A DNA stretch of 64,000 bases, from assembly GCF_037078405.1 (NCBI RefSeq), contig NZ_JAYMGZ010000002.1, positions 744,001 through 808,000 on the forward strand, written 5' to 3'. The stretch is from Haloarcula sp. DT43 (GTDB taxonomy: Archaea > Halobacteriota > Halobacteria > Halobacteriales > Haloarculaceae). Positions within the stretch are counted from its first letter, which is position 1, and each line of letters begins with the position of its first letter. Under the pieces are notes generated by a model. The model did not search any database. It was not told the origin of the DNA and was given only the letters and a program-made list of their open reading frames with translations. The position numbers and the translations under genes are program-made. Shown one piece after another: positions 17,957 through 27,994 of the stretch.

Positions 17957-18637
17957 TCAGCCGAGCACGAGCGACTTGAGGTTCTTGGCGTACAGCCCCG
18001 GCGTCCGGCCCCGCGACCCGCGGAGCGCGTACGCGATGGCCTCGGCCGCGTCCTCCATCACGCCCTCCCCGTGCCCGACCAGCACCCGCTCGGGGTCCAG
18101 GCGGCCGAGCTTCTTCGGCGGGAACAGGCGCAACATCGGGTGGACGCCGAGTCGCTCGTCGCCGGCGAGGAAGTAGTCGGCCGCCCCGACCGCCTCGGGG
18201 ACGACCAGCGTGTCGTCGTCGTCGCCGTACAGCGCGGCCTCCTGCCAGAACGGGTTCTGGATTAGCTTGTGGACGCCGTAGTCCGTCCCAGGCAACTGCC
18301 GATGGATGCGTTCGACCGGTGCGTCGATGTCGTCCTCGACGCCGGACATCCACTCGGGGACGTACACCGGCACGTCGTGGCGGTTCGCGACGGCGGCACT
18401 GTCCCGTTTGTGCCGGTCCAGCAGGACGACGACGCCTTCCACCTCGCCGAACTCCGCGAACAGGTCGTCGACGCCGTCGACGTCTATCGGGTCGACGACG
18501 AACGCGCCGGCGTCGGTCCCGAGGACGTGGCTCGCCCGGACCATCATCTCGTCGGGGTACGGGATGTAGCTCACACCCCGCTCCCAGCGGTTCGTCTCCA
18601 GCCACTCCGTCGCGTCGCCCTGGCCTTTCATTGGCAT
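17957..18637 (-). CDS. Conserved haloarchaeal protein, MBL-fold-like
   Basis: A 226-residue soluble protein. The N-terminal part (VSYIPYPDEMMVRASHVLGTDAGAFVVDPIDVDG) and the late VLVGHGEGVMEDAAEAIAYAL resemble the layout of a metallo-beta-lactamase-type fold. The canonical HxHxDH motif is absent, reduced to LLDRHKRDSAA. It is therefore perhaps a catalytically dead relative; the assignment is tentative. Start at 18637 (MPMKGQG) or 18631. Confidence 0.6.
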   Translation of the reverse strand: MPMKGQGDATEWLETNRWERGVSYIPYPDEMMVRASHVLGTDAGAFVVDPIDVDGVDDLFAEFGEVEGVVVLLDRHKRDSAAVANRHDVPVYVPEWMSGVEDDIDAPVERIHRQLPGTDYGVHKLIQNPFWQEAALYGDDDDTLVVPEAVGAADYFLAGDERLGVHPMLRLFPPKKLGRLDPERVLVGHGEGVMEDAAEAIAYALRGSRGRTPGLYAKNLKSLVLG

Positions 18638-18757
18638 AGGCTCCCGTACGGGCCTGAACCGAATAAATGGTCGAGAACGGGAACTGCGCGTCGCGCGTCC
18701 GCTCGGGGCGGAGACGGCGTCCACAGCGGCTTTGTCGGTGGCGGCCGAAGCGCCGGT

Positions 18758-19444
18758 ATGCTCTCCTCGCCCGCCTGGCTCACGCTGGAGGTGAAGTACC
18801 CGGACCGCGCGACGGCGTTCTACGAGGCCTTCCTGGAACTGGACGTGCGGTCCGAGACGCCCGAGGAAGCCGTGCTCGCGGCCGGCGACACGGAACTCAG
18901 GCTCCGCGCGCCGGGACCGGTCCCGCGGGGCGGGCTTCACACCCACTACGCGCTGACGGTTCCCGAGCGGCAGTACGACGGCTGGTACGACCGACTGGAC
19001 GAGCGCTTCGACCTGGTCGAACACACCTTCGGCGACGCCCGGTCGCTGTACTTCTACGACCCGGCGGGCAACTGCGTCGAACTCGGCGAGCGGGCGGTCG
19101 ACGGCGACGGCGTCAGCGGCCTGTTCGAACTCGTCCTCGAAGTCGAGGACCTGCCGTCGGCCGTCGAGTTCTACCGCACGCTGGGGTTCGAGGTGGTCGA
19201 CGACGGCCGCGAGGAGGGCCGCGTGCGGCTGTCGACCGGCGAACTGGACCTGGAACTCTGGTCGCCGCGGCTTGGCATCGCCGACGCTCGCGGCGGCGTC
19301 CACGTCGACTTCGGCGTGGTCGCCGAAGACCCGAAATCGACGGCCCGGGACGTCGCCGACGACGCGCTCGCGGTCACGTCGGTCGAGGACGGCGTCCGAA
19401 TCAGGGACCCGGACGGCCACTACCTGACGCTGGTGTCGGCCTGA
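18758..19444 (+). CDS. Two-domain glyoxalase/dioxygenase (VOC) protein
   Basis: 228 residues with two vicinal-oxygen-chelate modules (about 1-112 and 120-228), each with FYE/FYRTLGFEV and a closing RDPDGHYLTLV or YDPAGNCVEL strand. Family members bind a divalent metal and act on glyoxals, catechols or antibiotics. The layout is CatE/glyoxalase-like, but the substrate is unknown. Stands alone; the ATG at 18758 is the natural start of domain one. Confidence 0.85.
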   Translation: MLSSPAWLTLEVKYPDRATAFYEAFLELDVRSETPEEAVLAAGDTELRLRAPGPVPRGGLHTHYALTVPERQYDGWYDRLDERFDLVEHTFGDARSLYFYDPAGNCVELGERAVDGDGVSGLFELVLEVEDLPSAVEFYRTLGFEVVDDGREEGRVRLSTGELDLELWSPRLGIADARGGVHVDFGVVAEDPKSTARDVADDALAVTSVEDGVRIRDPDGHYLTLVSA

Positions 19445-19548
19445 CGGCCGACTCGGGAGCGGATATAATGACACCCCCGATGCTAGTAGCCGTATAGACC
19501 CCTCATAGGCAGGTTCTTTTCGTGTCCGCGGTCACGGTCCACCCGAGG

Positions 19549-19827
19549 ATGCCCCCCACCGACACCCGGGCCGGACGCGACGTCCCGCCGAAGGCGACGC
19601 TGTTCTGCCCGGACTGTGGCCATCGGAGCAGGTACGACGGCGACTGGGTCGTCGTCGAGCGCCGCAACGGGACGCACTACCGCTGTCCGGACTGCCACGA
19701 ACAGATTACGACCCGAACGAGCCGCGCCGGCGGGCCGTCGTCCAGGCTGCTGGACAGCTACTGGCAGGCGTGGGACCACGGGATTCGCGCGTGGCACGGT
19801 CTCCTGCAGCGGCTCCTCTCCCCGTGA
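19549..19827 (+). CDS. Zinc-ribbon protein with amphipathic tail
   Basis: 92 residues: CPDCGHRSRYDGDW...CPDCHE, a four-cysteine zinc ribbon at about residues 20-53, then a Trp-rich helical tail (SYWQAWDHGIRAWHGLLQRLL). The tail may lie on a membrane or partner. An alternative upstream start at 19522 would add nine residues. Haloarchaeal conserved type; function unknown. Confidence 0.7.
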   Translation: MPPTDTRAGRDVPPKATLFCPDCGHRSRYDGDWVVVERRNGTHYRCPDCHEQITTRTSRAGGPSSRLLDSYWQAWDHGIRAWHGLLQRLLSP

Positions 19828-19923
19828 ACGGCTCGCCGGCGCCGTCGGGCACGGACAAGCCCACTGGCCCCTCAGAAGCGTTCGACGACGACACCGCTCG
19901 GGGAGACACGCCTGCCGCGCCGC

Positions 19924-20226
19924 TCAGTCCAGCCGCTCGGAGTCGATGCTGACGCCCGGCGGCGTCACGACGAGAAAACCCCGGAAGTGCATCAGTTCGC
20001 CGCCGGCCTCGCGGACCGGCCTGGCGAACCCCGCGGCGAGTTCGTTCAGGTCGCCCTCGACGTCGAGGACCAGCACGGACCCGCTCTCGACTGTGTTCAG
20101 CCACTGTTCGGGCGGTTCCGACCCGTCGAGGACGCCCAGGACGACCCGGTTGCTGCCCGCGCCGTCGCGGCCATCGTCCATCTGGTCCTCGACGGCCTGC
20201 AGGTCCAGCCCCTCGAAATCGCTCAT
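19924..20226 (-). CDS. Conserved haloarchaeal protein (DUF5779-like)
   Basis: A 100-residue acidic alpha/beta protein: FEGLDLQAVEDQMDD at the N-terminus, NRVVLGVLDGSEPPEQWLNTV in the middle and GGELMHFRGFLVVTPPGV near the end. I recognise it as a widespread haloarchaeal domain of unknown function. Divergent from leuA. Confidence 0.65.
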   Translation of the reverse strand: MSDFEGLDLQAVEDQMDDGRDGAGSNRVVLGVLDGSEPPEQWLNTVESGSVLVLDVEGDLNELAAGFARPVREAGGELMHFRGFLVVTPPGVSIDSERLD

Positions 20227-20352
20227 GCCCGACCACACGGACGGACGGAGCAAAAATCCTCCCCACCTGTCTGACGCGCGGCAGTCGCGATGGCTGCGAT
20301 AGTGGGGTAGCGACCGTGTGCCGTGCCCACGCACCACCGTTTCATAGACAGC

Positions 20353-20360
20353 TATAAATA
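20353..20360 (+). promoter_or_regulatory. TATA box TATAAATA of leuA
   Basis: A perfect TATAAATA at 20353-20360. The expected transcription start, about 26 bases from the box centre, is near 20383, four bases before the ATG at 20387. The box abuts the only in-frame leuA start codon before the conserved region (GTG 20361), which would lie inside the promoter. See the leuA entry and findings. Confidence 0.65.
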
Positions 20361-21605
<1,245 letters not shown>

Positions 21606-21700
21606 GCCCATGCCTTCGCTTCCGGCCGTCACCACGCGTGAGCAGCCACCGGTGAGCATCCGGCTTCGAGCTGCCGGTCGCCAACAACTATCACAGAACG

Positions 21701-21708
21701 TTTATTAT
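21701..21708 (+). promoter_or_regulatory. TATA box TTTATTAT of the ilvB leader
   Basis: TTTATTAT at 21701-21708. The predicted transcription start is near 21731, at the GTG-ATG that opens the leader ORF and 220 bases before ilvB. It implies that ilvB has a long structured leader, unlike most genes here, which are leaderless. Confidence 0.6.
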
Positions 21709-21733
21709 TCGGGACGAACTGCTACCGGATGTG

Positions 21734-21820
21734 ATGAGCGCGGCCGCTGGGCGTCAGGTTCGACCCCTCGCCAGCGCCGCGACCGCTATTCTCGGCGTGC
21801 GTATTGTAGGGGCCGTATAG
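21734..21820 (+). CDS. Candidate ilvB leader peptide
   Basis: A 28-codon ORF at the predicted 5' end of the ilvB transcript, starting MSAAAGRQV and ending AILGVRIVGAV. Six of the last ten residues are Ile, Leu or Val, products of the pathway. Ile is ATT twice and two Val codons are GTA, both rare in this GC3-rich genome. The TAG stop sits inside a hairpin. I see a leader-peptide layout; that it senses branched-chain aminoacyl-tRNA is inference. Confidence 0.5.
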   Translation: MSAAAGRQVRPLASAATAILGVRIVGAV

Positions 21821-21825
21821 CCCCT
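21745..21825 (+). promoter_or_regulatory. Possible attenuator structures in the ilvB leader
   Basis: CGCTGG (21745-21750) can pair with CCAGCG (21771-21776). AGGGGC (21808-21813) pairs with GCCCCT (21820-21825) around the leader stop codon with a 6-base loop. CCCCT at 21764-21768 can instead pair with AGGGG (21808-21812), so the two pairings exclude each other. No U-run follows; the next 20 bases are pyrimidine-rich. Control could therefore act on translation or stability rather than on classical termination. Confidence 0.4.
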
Positions 21826-21950
21826 CACCCTACCTTCTCACGCCCGGTCGAATCGCTTCGCCACAACACCACACAGTCACCAGTCATGCACGCAGCACAC
21901 ACATCACCGCGGTATCGAGCCAGAGCGCGAACAGCCGGAGGGACGACGCG

Positions 21951-23705
21951 ATGAGCGAACGCGCATCCGTCCCCAAGGAAGACGAATCGGCGGCAGAATC
22001 GGAACAGGAACCGGTCACGACGGGTGCGCAGTCGGTCATCCGCGCCCTGGAAAACGCCGGGACCGACTACGTCTTCGGCGTCCAGGGCGGCGCTATCATG
22101 CCGGTCTACGACGCGCTGTACGACTCCGACATCAACCACGTCACGATGGCCCACGAGCAGGGGGCCTCCCACGCCGCGGACGCGTACGGCATCGTCACCG
22201 GCGACCCCGGCGTCTGTTTCGCCACGTCTGGGCCCGGGGCGACGAACCTCGTGACCGGCATCGCCGACGCCAACATGGACTCGGACCCGGTCATCGCCCT
22301 GACCGGCCAGGTCCCGACGGAGTTCGTCGGCAACGACGCCTTCCAAGAGACCGACACGGTGGGCATCACCCAGCCTATCACGAAGGAGAGCTACTTCGCT
22401 TCCGACCCGGACACCGTCGGCGACGACGTCAGCGAGGCGTTCGCGCTCGCCGACGCCGGCCGGCAGGGGCCGACGCTCGTCGACCTGCCCAAGGACGTGA
22501 CCCAGGGCGACACCGAGGTCGAACCCGGCACGCCACAGACGCCGGAGACCTACGACGTGCCCGAAGAGGCCGACGACGCGGATGTCCAGGAGGCCGCCGA
22601 GGCGCTTGCCGAAGCCGACCGGCCGGTCATCCTCTCGGGCGGCGGCGTCATCAAGGCCAACGCCTCGAACGCGCTCCGGGAGTTCGCCATGGAGTACGAG
22701 GTTCCGGTCATCACGACGATGCCCGGCATCGGCTCCTTCCCCGAGGACCACGAACTCTCGCTGGAGTGGGCCGGGATGCACGGCACCGGCTACGCCAACC
22801 TGGCGATTACCAACACCGACTGCATGCTGGCCATCGGGACGCGCTTCGACGACCGCCTGACCGGCGGCGTCGACTCCTTTGCCCCGGACGCGGAGGTCAT
22901 CCACGTCGACATCGACCCCGCCGAAATCAGCAAGAACGTCTACGCCGACTACCCGCTGGTCGGGGACGCCCGCGAAGTGCTCCGCCAGCTGTTCGACGCG
23001 ATGCCGCGCGCGCCCGACGCCGACGAGTGGCGCGAGCAGTGCCAGGAGTGGAAGTCGGAGTACCCGATGACCTACGACACGCCCGACGACGAGCCGCTCA
23101 AGCCCCAGTACGTCGTCGAGACGTTCTCCGACATGACGCCGGACGACACCATCGTCTGTACCGGCGTCGGCCAGCACCAGATGTGGGCCTCCCAGTTCTG
23201 GGAGTACACCGAGCCCCGGACGTGGGTGTCCTCGCACGGGCTGGGGACGATGGGCTACGGCGTGCCCGCCGCCATCGGCGCGAAACTGGCCGCCCCGGAC
23301 CAGGAGGTCGTCTGCTTCGACGGCGACGGCTCGTTCCTGATGACCGTCCAGGGCCTCTCGGTCGCGGTGCGCGAGCAGCTCGATATCACCTACGTCGTCC
23401 TCAACAACGAGGCGGTCGGGATGGTTCGCCAGTGGCAGGACGGCTTCTACGAGGGCCGCCGGATGGCCTCGGAGTACCCGTGGATTCCGCAGTTCGACAA
23501 GCTCGCCGAGGCCTTCGGCGCGCGCGGGTTCACGCTCGAATCCCACGACAACGTCGAGGAAACGATACAGGAAGCACGCGAGTACGACGGGCCGAGCGTC
23601 ATCGACGCTCACATCGACCCCGGGGAGAACGTCTTCCCGATGGTCCCGAGCGGCGGCGACAACGGCCTGTTCGCGCTCAACGAAGCCCAGCTGGACATGA
23701 TATAA
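21951..23705 (+). CDS. ilvB: Acetolactate synthase catalytic subunit
   Basis: 584 residues, full length. A thiamine-diphosphate enzyme that condenses two pyruvates to acetolactate, or pyruvate with 2-oxobutyrate. The catalytic Glu is E69 in MAHEQGASHA. The ThDP/Mg motif starts at GDGSFLMT and ends with NN about 27 residues later (VVLNNEAVGM). The first 20 residues are an acidic haloarchaeal extension. Two bases separate it from ilvN; the pair is an operon. Its leader carries the candidate leader peptide. Confidence 0.97.
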   Translation: MSERASVPKEDESAAESEQEPVTTGAQSVIRALENAGTDYVFGVQGGAIMPVYDALYDSDINHVTMAHEQGASHAADAYGIVTGDPGVCFATSGPGATNLVTGIADANMDSDPVIALTGQVPTEFVGNDAFQETDTVGITQPITKESYFASDPDTVGDDVSEAFALADAGRQGPTLVDLPKDVTQGDTEVEPGTPQTPETYDVPEEADDADVQEAAEALAEADRPVILSGGGVIKANASNALREFAMEYEVPVITTMPGIGSFPEDHELSLEWAGMHGTGYANLAITNTDCMLAIGTRFDDRLTGGVDSFAPDAEVIHVDIDPAEISKNVYADYPLVGDAREVLRQLFDAMPRAPDADEWREQCQEWKSEYPMTYDTPDDEPLKPQYVVETFSDMTPDDTIVCTGVGQHQMWASQFWEYTEPRTWVSSHGLGTMGYGVPAAIGAKLAAPDQEVVCFDGDGSFLMTVQGLSVAVREQLDITYVVLNNEAVGMVRQWQDGFYEGRRMASEYPWIPQFDKLAEAFGARGFTLESHDNVEETIQEAREYDGPSVIDAHIDPGENVFPMVPSGGDNGLFALNEAQLDMI

Positions 23706-23707
23706 CA

Positions 23708-24307
23708 ATGACTGGAGGAATGCCAGGCCCCACGCCGGACGAACGGATGCGCCCGAAGGGCCGACGCAACACGCAGGGTATCCGCGTCGACCCCGAGGCC
23801 GAAGTGACCCACGAACCGCGACAGGCAGTGCTGTCGGCCCTGGTCAAACACCGACCGGGCGTCCTCTCGGAGGTGTCGGCGCTGTTCAGCCGCCGGCAGT
23901 TCAACATCGAAAGCCTCACTGTCGGGCCAACAGTCGACGAGGACACGGCCCGGATGACGATCCTCATCGAGGAGCCGGAACCGGGGATCGACCAGGCGAA
24001 AAAGCAACTGCGGAAGCTCGTGCCCGTCATCTCGGTCAGCGAACTCGAAGGCGGGGCTGTCCGCCGAGAGCTCGCGCTGGTGAAGGTCAGCGGCGAGAAG
24101 CCCGACGACGTCAACGCCGTCGCCGACATGTACAACGGGCAGGCCGTCGACGCGTCGACCGACTCCGTCACCGTCGAAATCACGGGCAGCAAGCAGAAGA
24201 TAGACGCCGCCATCGAGGCGTTCAAGCAGTTCGACGTGCAGGAAATCGTGCGAACCGGGGCCGCCGCACTGGAACGCGGCCCGAACACACTAGAGAAAGA
24301 TGTCTGA
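23708..24307 (+). CDS. ilvN: Acetolactate synthase regulatory subunit
   Basis: 199 residues: an N-terminal polar extension, then an ACT domain ([30 protein letters not shown], about residues 40-70), then the C-terminal small-subunit domain. It binds valine or another end product and activates IlvB. Two bases after ilvB, and its end overlaps ilvC by 8 bases (ATG at 24300), so translation is coupled. Confidence 0.95.
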   Translation: MTGGMPGPTPDERMRPKGRRNTQGIRVDPEAEVTHEPRQAVLSALVKHRPGVLSEVSALFSRRQFNIESLTVGPTVDEDTARMTILIEEPEPGIDQAKKQLRKLVPVISVSELEGGAVRRELALVKVSGEKPDDVNAVADMYNGQAVDASTDSVTVEITGSKQKIDAAIEAFKQFDVQEIVRTGAAALERGPNTLEKDV

Positions 24308-25331
24308 CGAATTCACGACGACAGTCTACTACGACGACGACGCCGACGTATCGACACTCGACGACGAGACCGTAGCCGTACTCGGCTACGGGTCACAGGG
24401 CCACGCCCACGCGCTGAACCTCCACGAGTCAGGCGTGGACGTGGTCGTCGGCCTCCGGGAGGACTCGGCTTCCTGGGCCGACGCCGAGGACGCCGGCCTC
24501 CGTGTCGAGACCCCCGACGTGGCCGCCCGCGAGGCCGATCGCGTCGTCATGCTCGTCCCGGACACGGTCCAGCCGTTCGTGTACGAGGCCATCGAGGACG
24601 AACTCGACGCCGGCGACACGCTCCAGTTCGCCCACGGCTTCAACATCCACTACGGCCAGATAGAGCCGCCGGAAGACGTGGACGTGACGATGGTCGCGCC
24701 GAAGTCCCCCGGCCACCTCGTGCGCCGGACCTACGAGCGCGGCGAGGGGACGCCCGGCCTCATCGCGGTGTATCAGGACGCGACCGGCGACGCGAAGGAA
24801 GAGTCCCTGGCCTACGCGAAGGGCATCGGCTGCACCCGCGCCGGCGTCATCGAGACGACCTTTCAGGAGGAGGTCGAGACGGACCTCTTCGGCGAGCAGG
24901 CCGTCCTCTGTGGCGGCGTCACCGAGATGGTCAAGGTCGGCTTCGAGACGCTGGTCGACGCCGGCTACGCGCCGGAGATGGCCTACTTCGAGTGTCTGAA
25001 CGAGCTCAAGCTCATCGTCGACCTGATGTACGAGGGCGGTCACATGGGGATGTGGAACTCCGTCTCCGACACCGCGGAGTACGGCGGCCTGACCCGCGGC
25101 GAGGAGGTCATCGACCGCGAGGGGATGGAGAGCATACTCGAAGAGGTCCAGAACGGCGAGTTCGCCCGCGAGTGGATCAACGAGAACCAGGCCAACCGGC
25201 CCGCCTACAAGCAGTACCGCGACGCCGAACAGCACCACCAGATAGAGGAAGTCGGCGGCCGCCTGCGCGAGCTGTTCGCGTGGGGCGAGGACGCCGACGC
25301 AGAGAAGACAGAAGCCCCAGCAGATGACTAA
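24300..25331 (+). CDS. ilvC: Ketol-acid reductoisomerase, class I
   Basis: 343 residues, the short class I form. Isomerises and reduces acetolactate with NADPH and Mg. The Rossmann motif is [15 protein letters not shown]. The metal-binding residues lie in [16 protein letters not shown] (Asp and Glu) and the later YFECLNELK. The C-terminus ends in an acidic tail. Coupled to ilvN by overlap and to the next small gene by an 8-base overlap. Confidence 0.97.
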   Translation: MSDEFTTTVYYDDDADVSTLDDETVAVLGYGSQGHAHALNLHESGVDVVVGLREDSASWADAEDAGLRVETPDVAAREADRVVMLVPDTVQPFVYEAIEDELDAGDTLQFAHGFNIHYGQIEPPEDVDVTMVAPKSPGHLVRRTYERGEGTPGLIAVYQDATGDAKEESLAYAKGIGCTRAGVIETTFQEEVETDLFGEQAVLCGGVTEMVKVGFETLVDAGYAPEMAYFECLNELKLIVDLMYEGGHMGMWNSVSDTAEYGGLTRGEEVIDREGMESILEEVQNGEFAREWINENQANRPAYKQYRDAEQHHQIEEVGGRLRELFAWGEDADAEKTEAPADD

Positions 25332-25581
25332 CGAGAGTACGGACCCGACAGACGGCGAACAGAACGACTCGCGCGCGACGATGCGGAGCGTCGAGCACAC
25401 GCACCCGGAGACGAACGCGACTTTCGGCGCGGTGTTCCGACGCGGCCCGGTCGTGGCCGCCGACGGCGGTGAGCGCGACGGAGCGGAGGAGACGATGGAA
25501 GACGTCGACCACGAGGCACCCGGCGAGGGCGTCACTCGCGCCTACGAGCGCGGGACCGAAGGACGGGACGAGACAGTATGA
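25324..25581 (+). CDS. Small acidic protein of the ilv-leu operon
   Basis: 85 residues, acidic, with [25 protein letters not shown] as the only ordered-looking section. It overlaps ilvC by 8 bases and lies before leuC. A small ORF at this position is, as I recall, seen in other haloarchaeal ilv-leu operons, which argues that it is a real gene. No domain recognised; it might modulate IlvC or LeuC, but that is speculation. Confidence 0.6.
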   Translation: MTNESTDPTDGEQNDSRATMRSVEHTHPETNATFGAVFRRGPVVAADGGERDGAEETMEDVDHEAPGEGVTRAYERGTEGRDETV

Positions 25582-25660
25582 GTACCGATAGACATTCCTG
25601 CTCGCTACGCTGCGCGGGCTGTGACTATCGACCTCACGCTCACGTACGAGGTGCGTTCGC

Positions 25661-27082
25661 ATGAGCCAGGGAACGCTGTACGACAAGGTCTGGGACCGGC
25701 ACAAAGTCACGACCCTGCCGAACGGACAGGACCAGCTGTTCGTCGGCCTGCACCTCATCCACGAGGTCACCAGCCCGCAGGCCTTTGGCATGCTCAAAGA
25801 GCGCGGCCTCGAAGTCGCGCGCCCGGACCTGACCCACGCGACGGTCGACCACATCGTCCCGACCGCGAACCAGGACCGGCCCTACGCTGACGACGCGGCC
25901 GAGACGATGATGTCGGAACTGGAGGAGAACGTCCGCGACGCCGGCATCCAGTTCTCGGACCCGACGACGGGCGACCAGGGCATCGTCCACGTCATCGGCC
26001 CGGAACAGGGCATCACCCAGCCCGGCAAGACCATCGTCTGTGGCGACAGCCACACCTCGACCCACGGCGCCTTCGGCGCGCTCGCGTTCGGTATCGGGAC
26101 CAGCCAGATTCGGGACGTGCTGGCTACCCAGACCATCGCGATGGAGAAACAGAAGGTCCGCAAAATCGAGGTCACCGGCGAGCTCGACGAGGGCGTCGAG
26201 GCCAAGGACATCATCCTCGAAATCATCCGCCGGCTCGGCACCGAGGGCGGCGTCGGCTACGTCTACGAGTACGCCGGCGAGACCATCGAGAACCTCGACA
26301 TGGAGGGGCGGATGTCCATCTGTAACATGTCCATCGAGGGCGGCGCTCGCGCGGGCTACGTCAACCCCGACGAGACCACCTATGAGTGGCTGGAAGAGAC
26401 CGATTACTTCCAGGAGCACCCCGAGAAGTTCGAGGAGCTCAAGCCCTACTGGGAGTCCATCCGCTCGGACGAGGACGCGGAGTACGACGACGTGGTCGAA
26501 ATCGACGCCGGCGAACTGGACCCCGTCGTCACCTGGGGGACCACGCCCGGACAGGGCATCGGCATCGACGACCCCATCCCGGCCCCCGAGGACCTGGCCG
26601 ACGACAAGCAAGACACCGCACGGCGCGCACAGAAGCACATGCGCGTCGAGCCCGGCCAGACCATGGAAGGCTACGACATCGACGTGGCCTTCCTGGGCTC
26701 GTGTACGAACGCCCGACTGCCCGACCTGCGACGGGCGGCCCGCATCGTCAAGGGGCGACAGGTCGTCGACGACGTGCGCGCGTTCGTTGTCCCCGGCAGC
26801 CAGCGCGTCCAGCGCGCCGCCGAGGAAGAGGGCCTGAAGGCCATCTTCGAGGAAGCCGGCTTCGAGTGGCGAAACGCCGGCTGTTCGATGTGTCTGGGTA
26901 TGAACGAGGACCAGCTGGAGGGCGACGAGGCCTGTGCCTCCTCCTCGAACCGGAACTTCGTCGGCCGGCAGGGCAGCAAGGACGGGCGCACCGTCCTGAT
27001 GAACCCCCGGATGGTCGCCGCGGCGGCCATCACTGGCGAGGTCGCTGACGTGCGCGACCTGAAGGAGGTGGCGCTGCAATGA
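25661..27082 (+). CDS. leuC: 3-isopropylmalate dehydratase large subunit
   Basis: 473 residues, the aconitase-type large subunit of isopropylmalate isomerase. The 4Fe-4S cysteines are in [10 protein letters not shown] and [10 protein letters not shown]. The motif [16 protein letters not shown] lies early. Acts with LeuD to convert 2- to 3-isopropylmalate. The start at 25661 follows a short spacer after the small acidic gene. A 94-base spacer with two hairpins separates it from leuD. Confidence 0.96.
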   Translation: MSQGTLYDKVWDRHKVTTLPNGQDQLFVGLHLIHEVTSPQAFGMLKERGLEVARPDLTHATVDHIVPTANQDRPYADDAAETMMSELEENVRDAGIQFSDPTTGDQGIVHVIGPEQGITQPGKTIVCGDSHTSTHGAFGALAFGIGTSQIRDVLATQTIAMEKQKVRKIEVTGELDEGVEAKDIILEIIRRLGTEGGVGYVYEYAGETIENLDMEGRMSICNMSIEGGARAGYVNPDETTYEWLEETDYFQEHPEKFEELKPYWESIRSDEDAEYDDVVEIDAGELDPVVTWGTTPGQGIGIDDPIPAPEDLADDKQDTARRAQKHMRVEPGQTMEGYDIDVAFLGSCTNARLPDLRRAARIVKGRQVVDDVRAFVVPGSQRVQRAAEEEGLKAIFEEAGFEWRNAGCSMCLGMNEDQLEGDEACASSSNRNFVGRQGSKDGRTVLMNPRMVAAAAITGEVADVRDLKEVALQ

Positions 27083-27086
27083 GAAG

Positions 27087-27105
27087 CGAGACGCTCCGCG
27101 TCTCG
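27087..27105 (+). repeat. leuC-leuD intergenic hairpin 1
   Basis: CGAGACGC-TCC-GCGTCTCG, a perfect 8-bp stem with a 3-base loop, just after the leuC stop. No T-run follows. It could set differential decay or mark a processing site; this cannot be decided from sequence. Confidence 0.55.
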
Positions 27106-27147
27106 GATATGCGAACGGGGGGCGCCCGTGAGCGAACCGTGCGACAT

Positions 27148-27169
27148 CCTCAGCGCGAAGCGCTGGAGG
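27148..27169 (+). repeat. leuC-leuD intergenic hairpin 2
   Basis: CAGCGC-GAA-GCGCTG (27151-27165), extendable with a one-base bulge to CCTC/GGAGG. It lies ten bases before the leuD ATG (27177), so it could hide its initiation region. The GGAGGTGG at its foot is also the nearest Shine-Dalgarno-like sequence. Confidence 0.5.
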
Positions 27170-27176
27170 TGGTCGC

Positions 27177-27821
27177 ATGAGCGACGCGACCGAGGAGATT
27201 CCGGAGGTCGACTACGTCGAGGGGACCGGCATCCCCATCCGCGGGAACGACATCGACACGGACCAGATAATCCCTGCGCGGTTCATGAAGGTCGTCACCT
27301 TCGACGGCCTGGGCGAGTTCGCGTTCTTCGATGTCCGCTTCGACGACGACGACAATCAGAAGGACCACCCGATGAACGAGGAGCGGTTCCAGGACGCCAA
27401 CGTCATGGTGGTCAACAACAACTTCGGCTGTGGCTCCTCGCGCGAGCACGCTCCGCAGGCGCTCATGCGCTGGGGCATCGACGCTATCATCGGCGAAGGC
27501 TTCGCCGAGATTTTCGCCGGGAACTGCCTGGCGCTCGGCATCCCGACCGTCACCGCCGACCACGAGACCATCAACGCGCTCCAGCAGTGGGTCGACGACA
27601 ACCCCGACGGGGACATCGAAGTCGACGTGGCGGCCGAGACCGTCCGCTACGGCGGCAACGAGGTCTCCGTCAGCGTCGACGACGCCCAGCGGCAGGCCCT
27701 CGTCGAGGGCATCTGGGACACGACGGCGCTGATGAAGGCAAACCGCAACGCCATCGAGGAGACGGCGGCGCAGTTACCGTATCTCGACCAGACGCGGTCG
27801 GATATCGAAGCGGACGACTAG
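27177..27821 (+). CDS. leuD: 3-isopropylmalate dehydratase small subunit
   Basis: 214 residues, the swivel subunit of isopropylmalate isomerase: GNDIDTDQIIPARFM near residue 23 and NNNFGCGSSREHAPQAL, the substrate-binding loop. It completes LeuC. The Gly-rich and Asp-rich loops match archaeal LeuD of this size. Preceded by two hairpins that may control the LeuC:LeuD ratio. Confidence 0.95.
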   Translation: MSDATEEIPEVDYVEGTGIPIRGNDIDTDQIIPARFMKVVTFDGLGEFAFFDVRFDDDDNQKDHPMNEERFQDANVMVVNNNFGCGSSREHAPQALMRWGIDAIIGEGFAEIFAGNCLALGIPTVTADHETINALQQWVDDNPDGDIEVDVAAETVRYGGNEVSVSVDDAQRQALVEGIWDTTALMKANRNAIEETAAQLPYLDQTRSDIEADD

Positions 27822-27994
27822 CTACGGAGAGTTTCAGTTCTCCGGTACGCGTCTGCTTCGCAGGCACGGACGAGTAGCCGCGATGGACCTCGTTTTCGAG
27901 CCGTGAGTGTCTCGCCAGCGAGCGCGGCGGCCGGCTGTGAGCTGGGCCGGCGAGATGCCAAGAGCAATGCGCGTGGGCGTCGCGTCGTCCTCTC

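Noticed and set aside
21825-23708. Long frame antisense to ilvB
   Set aside because: Same reason; ilvB has complete ThDP motifs on the other strand.
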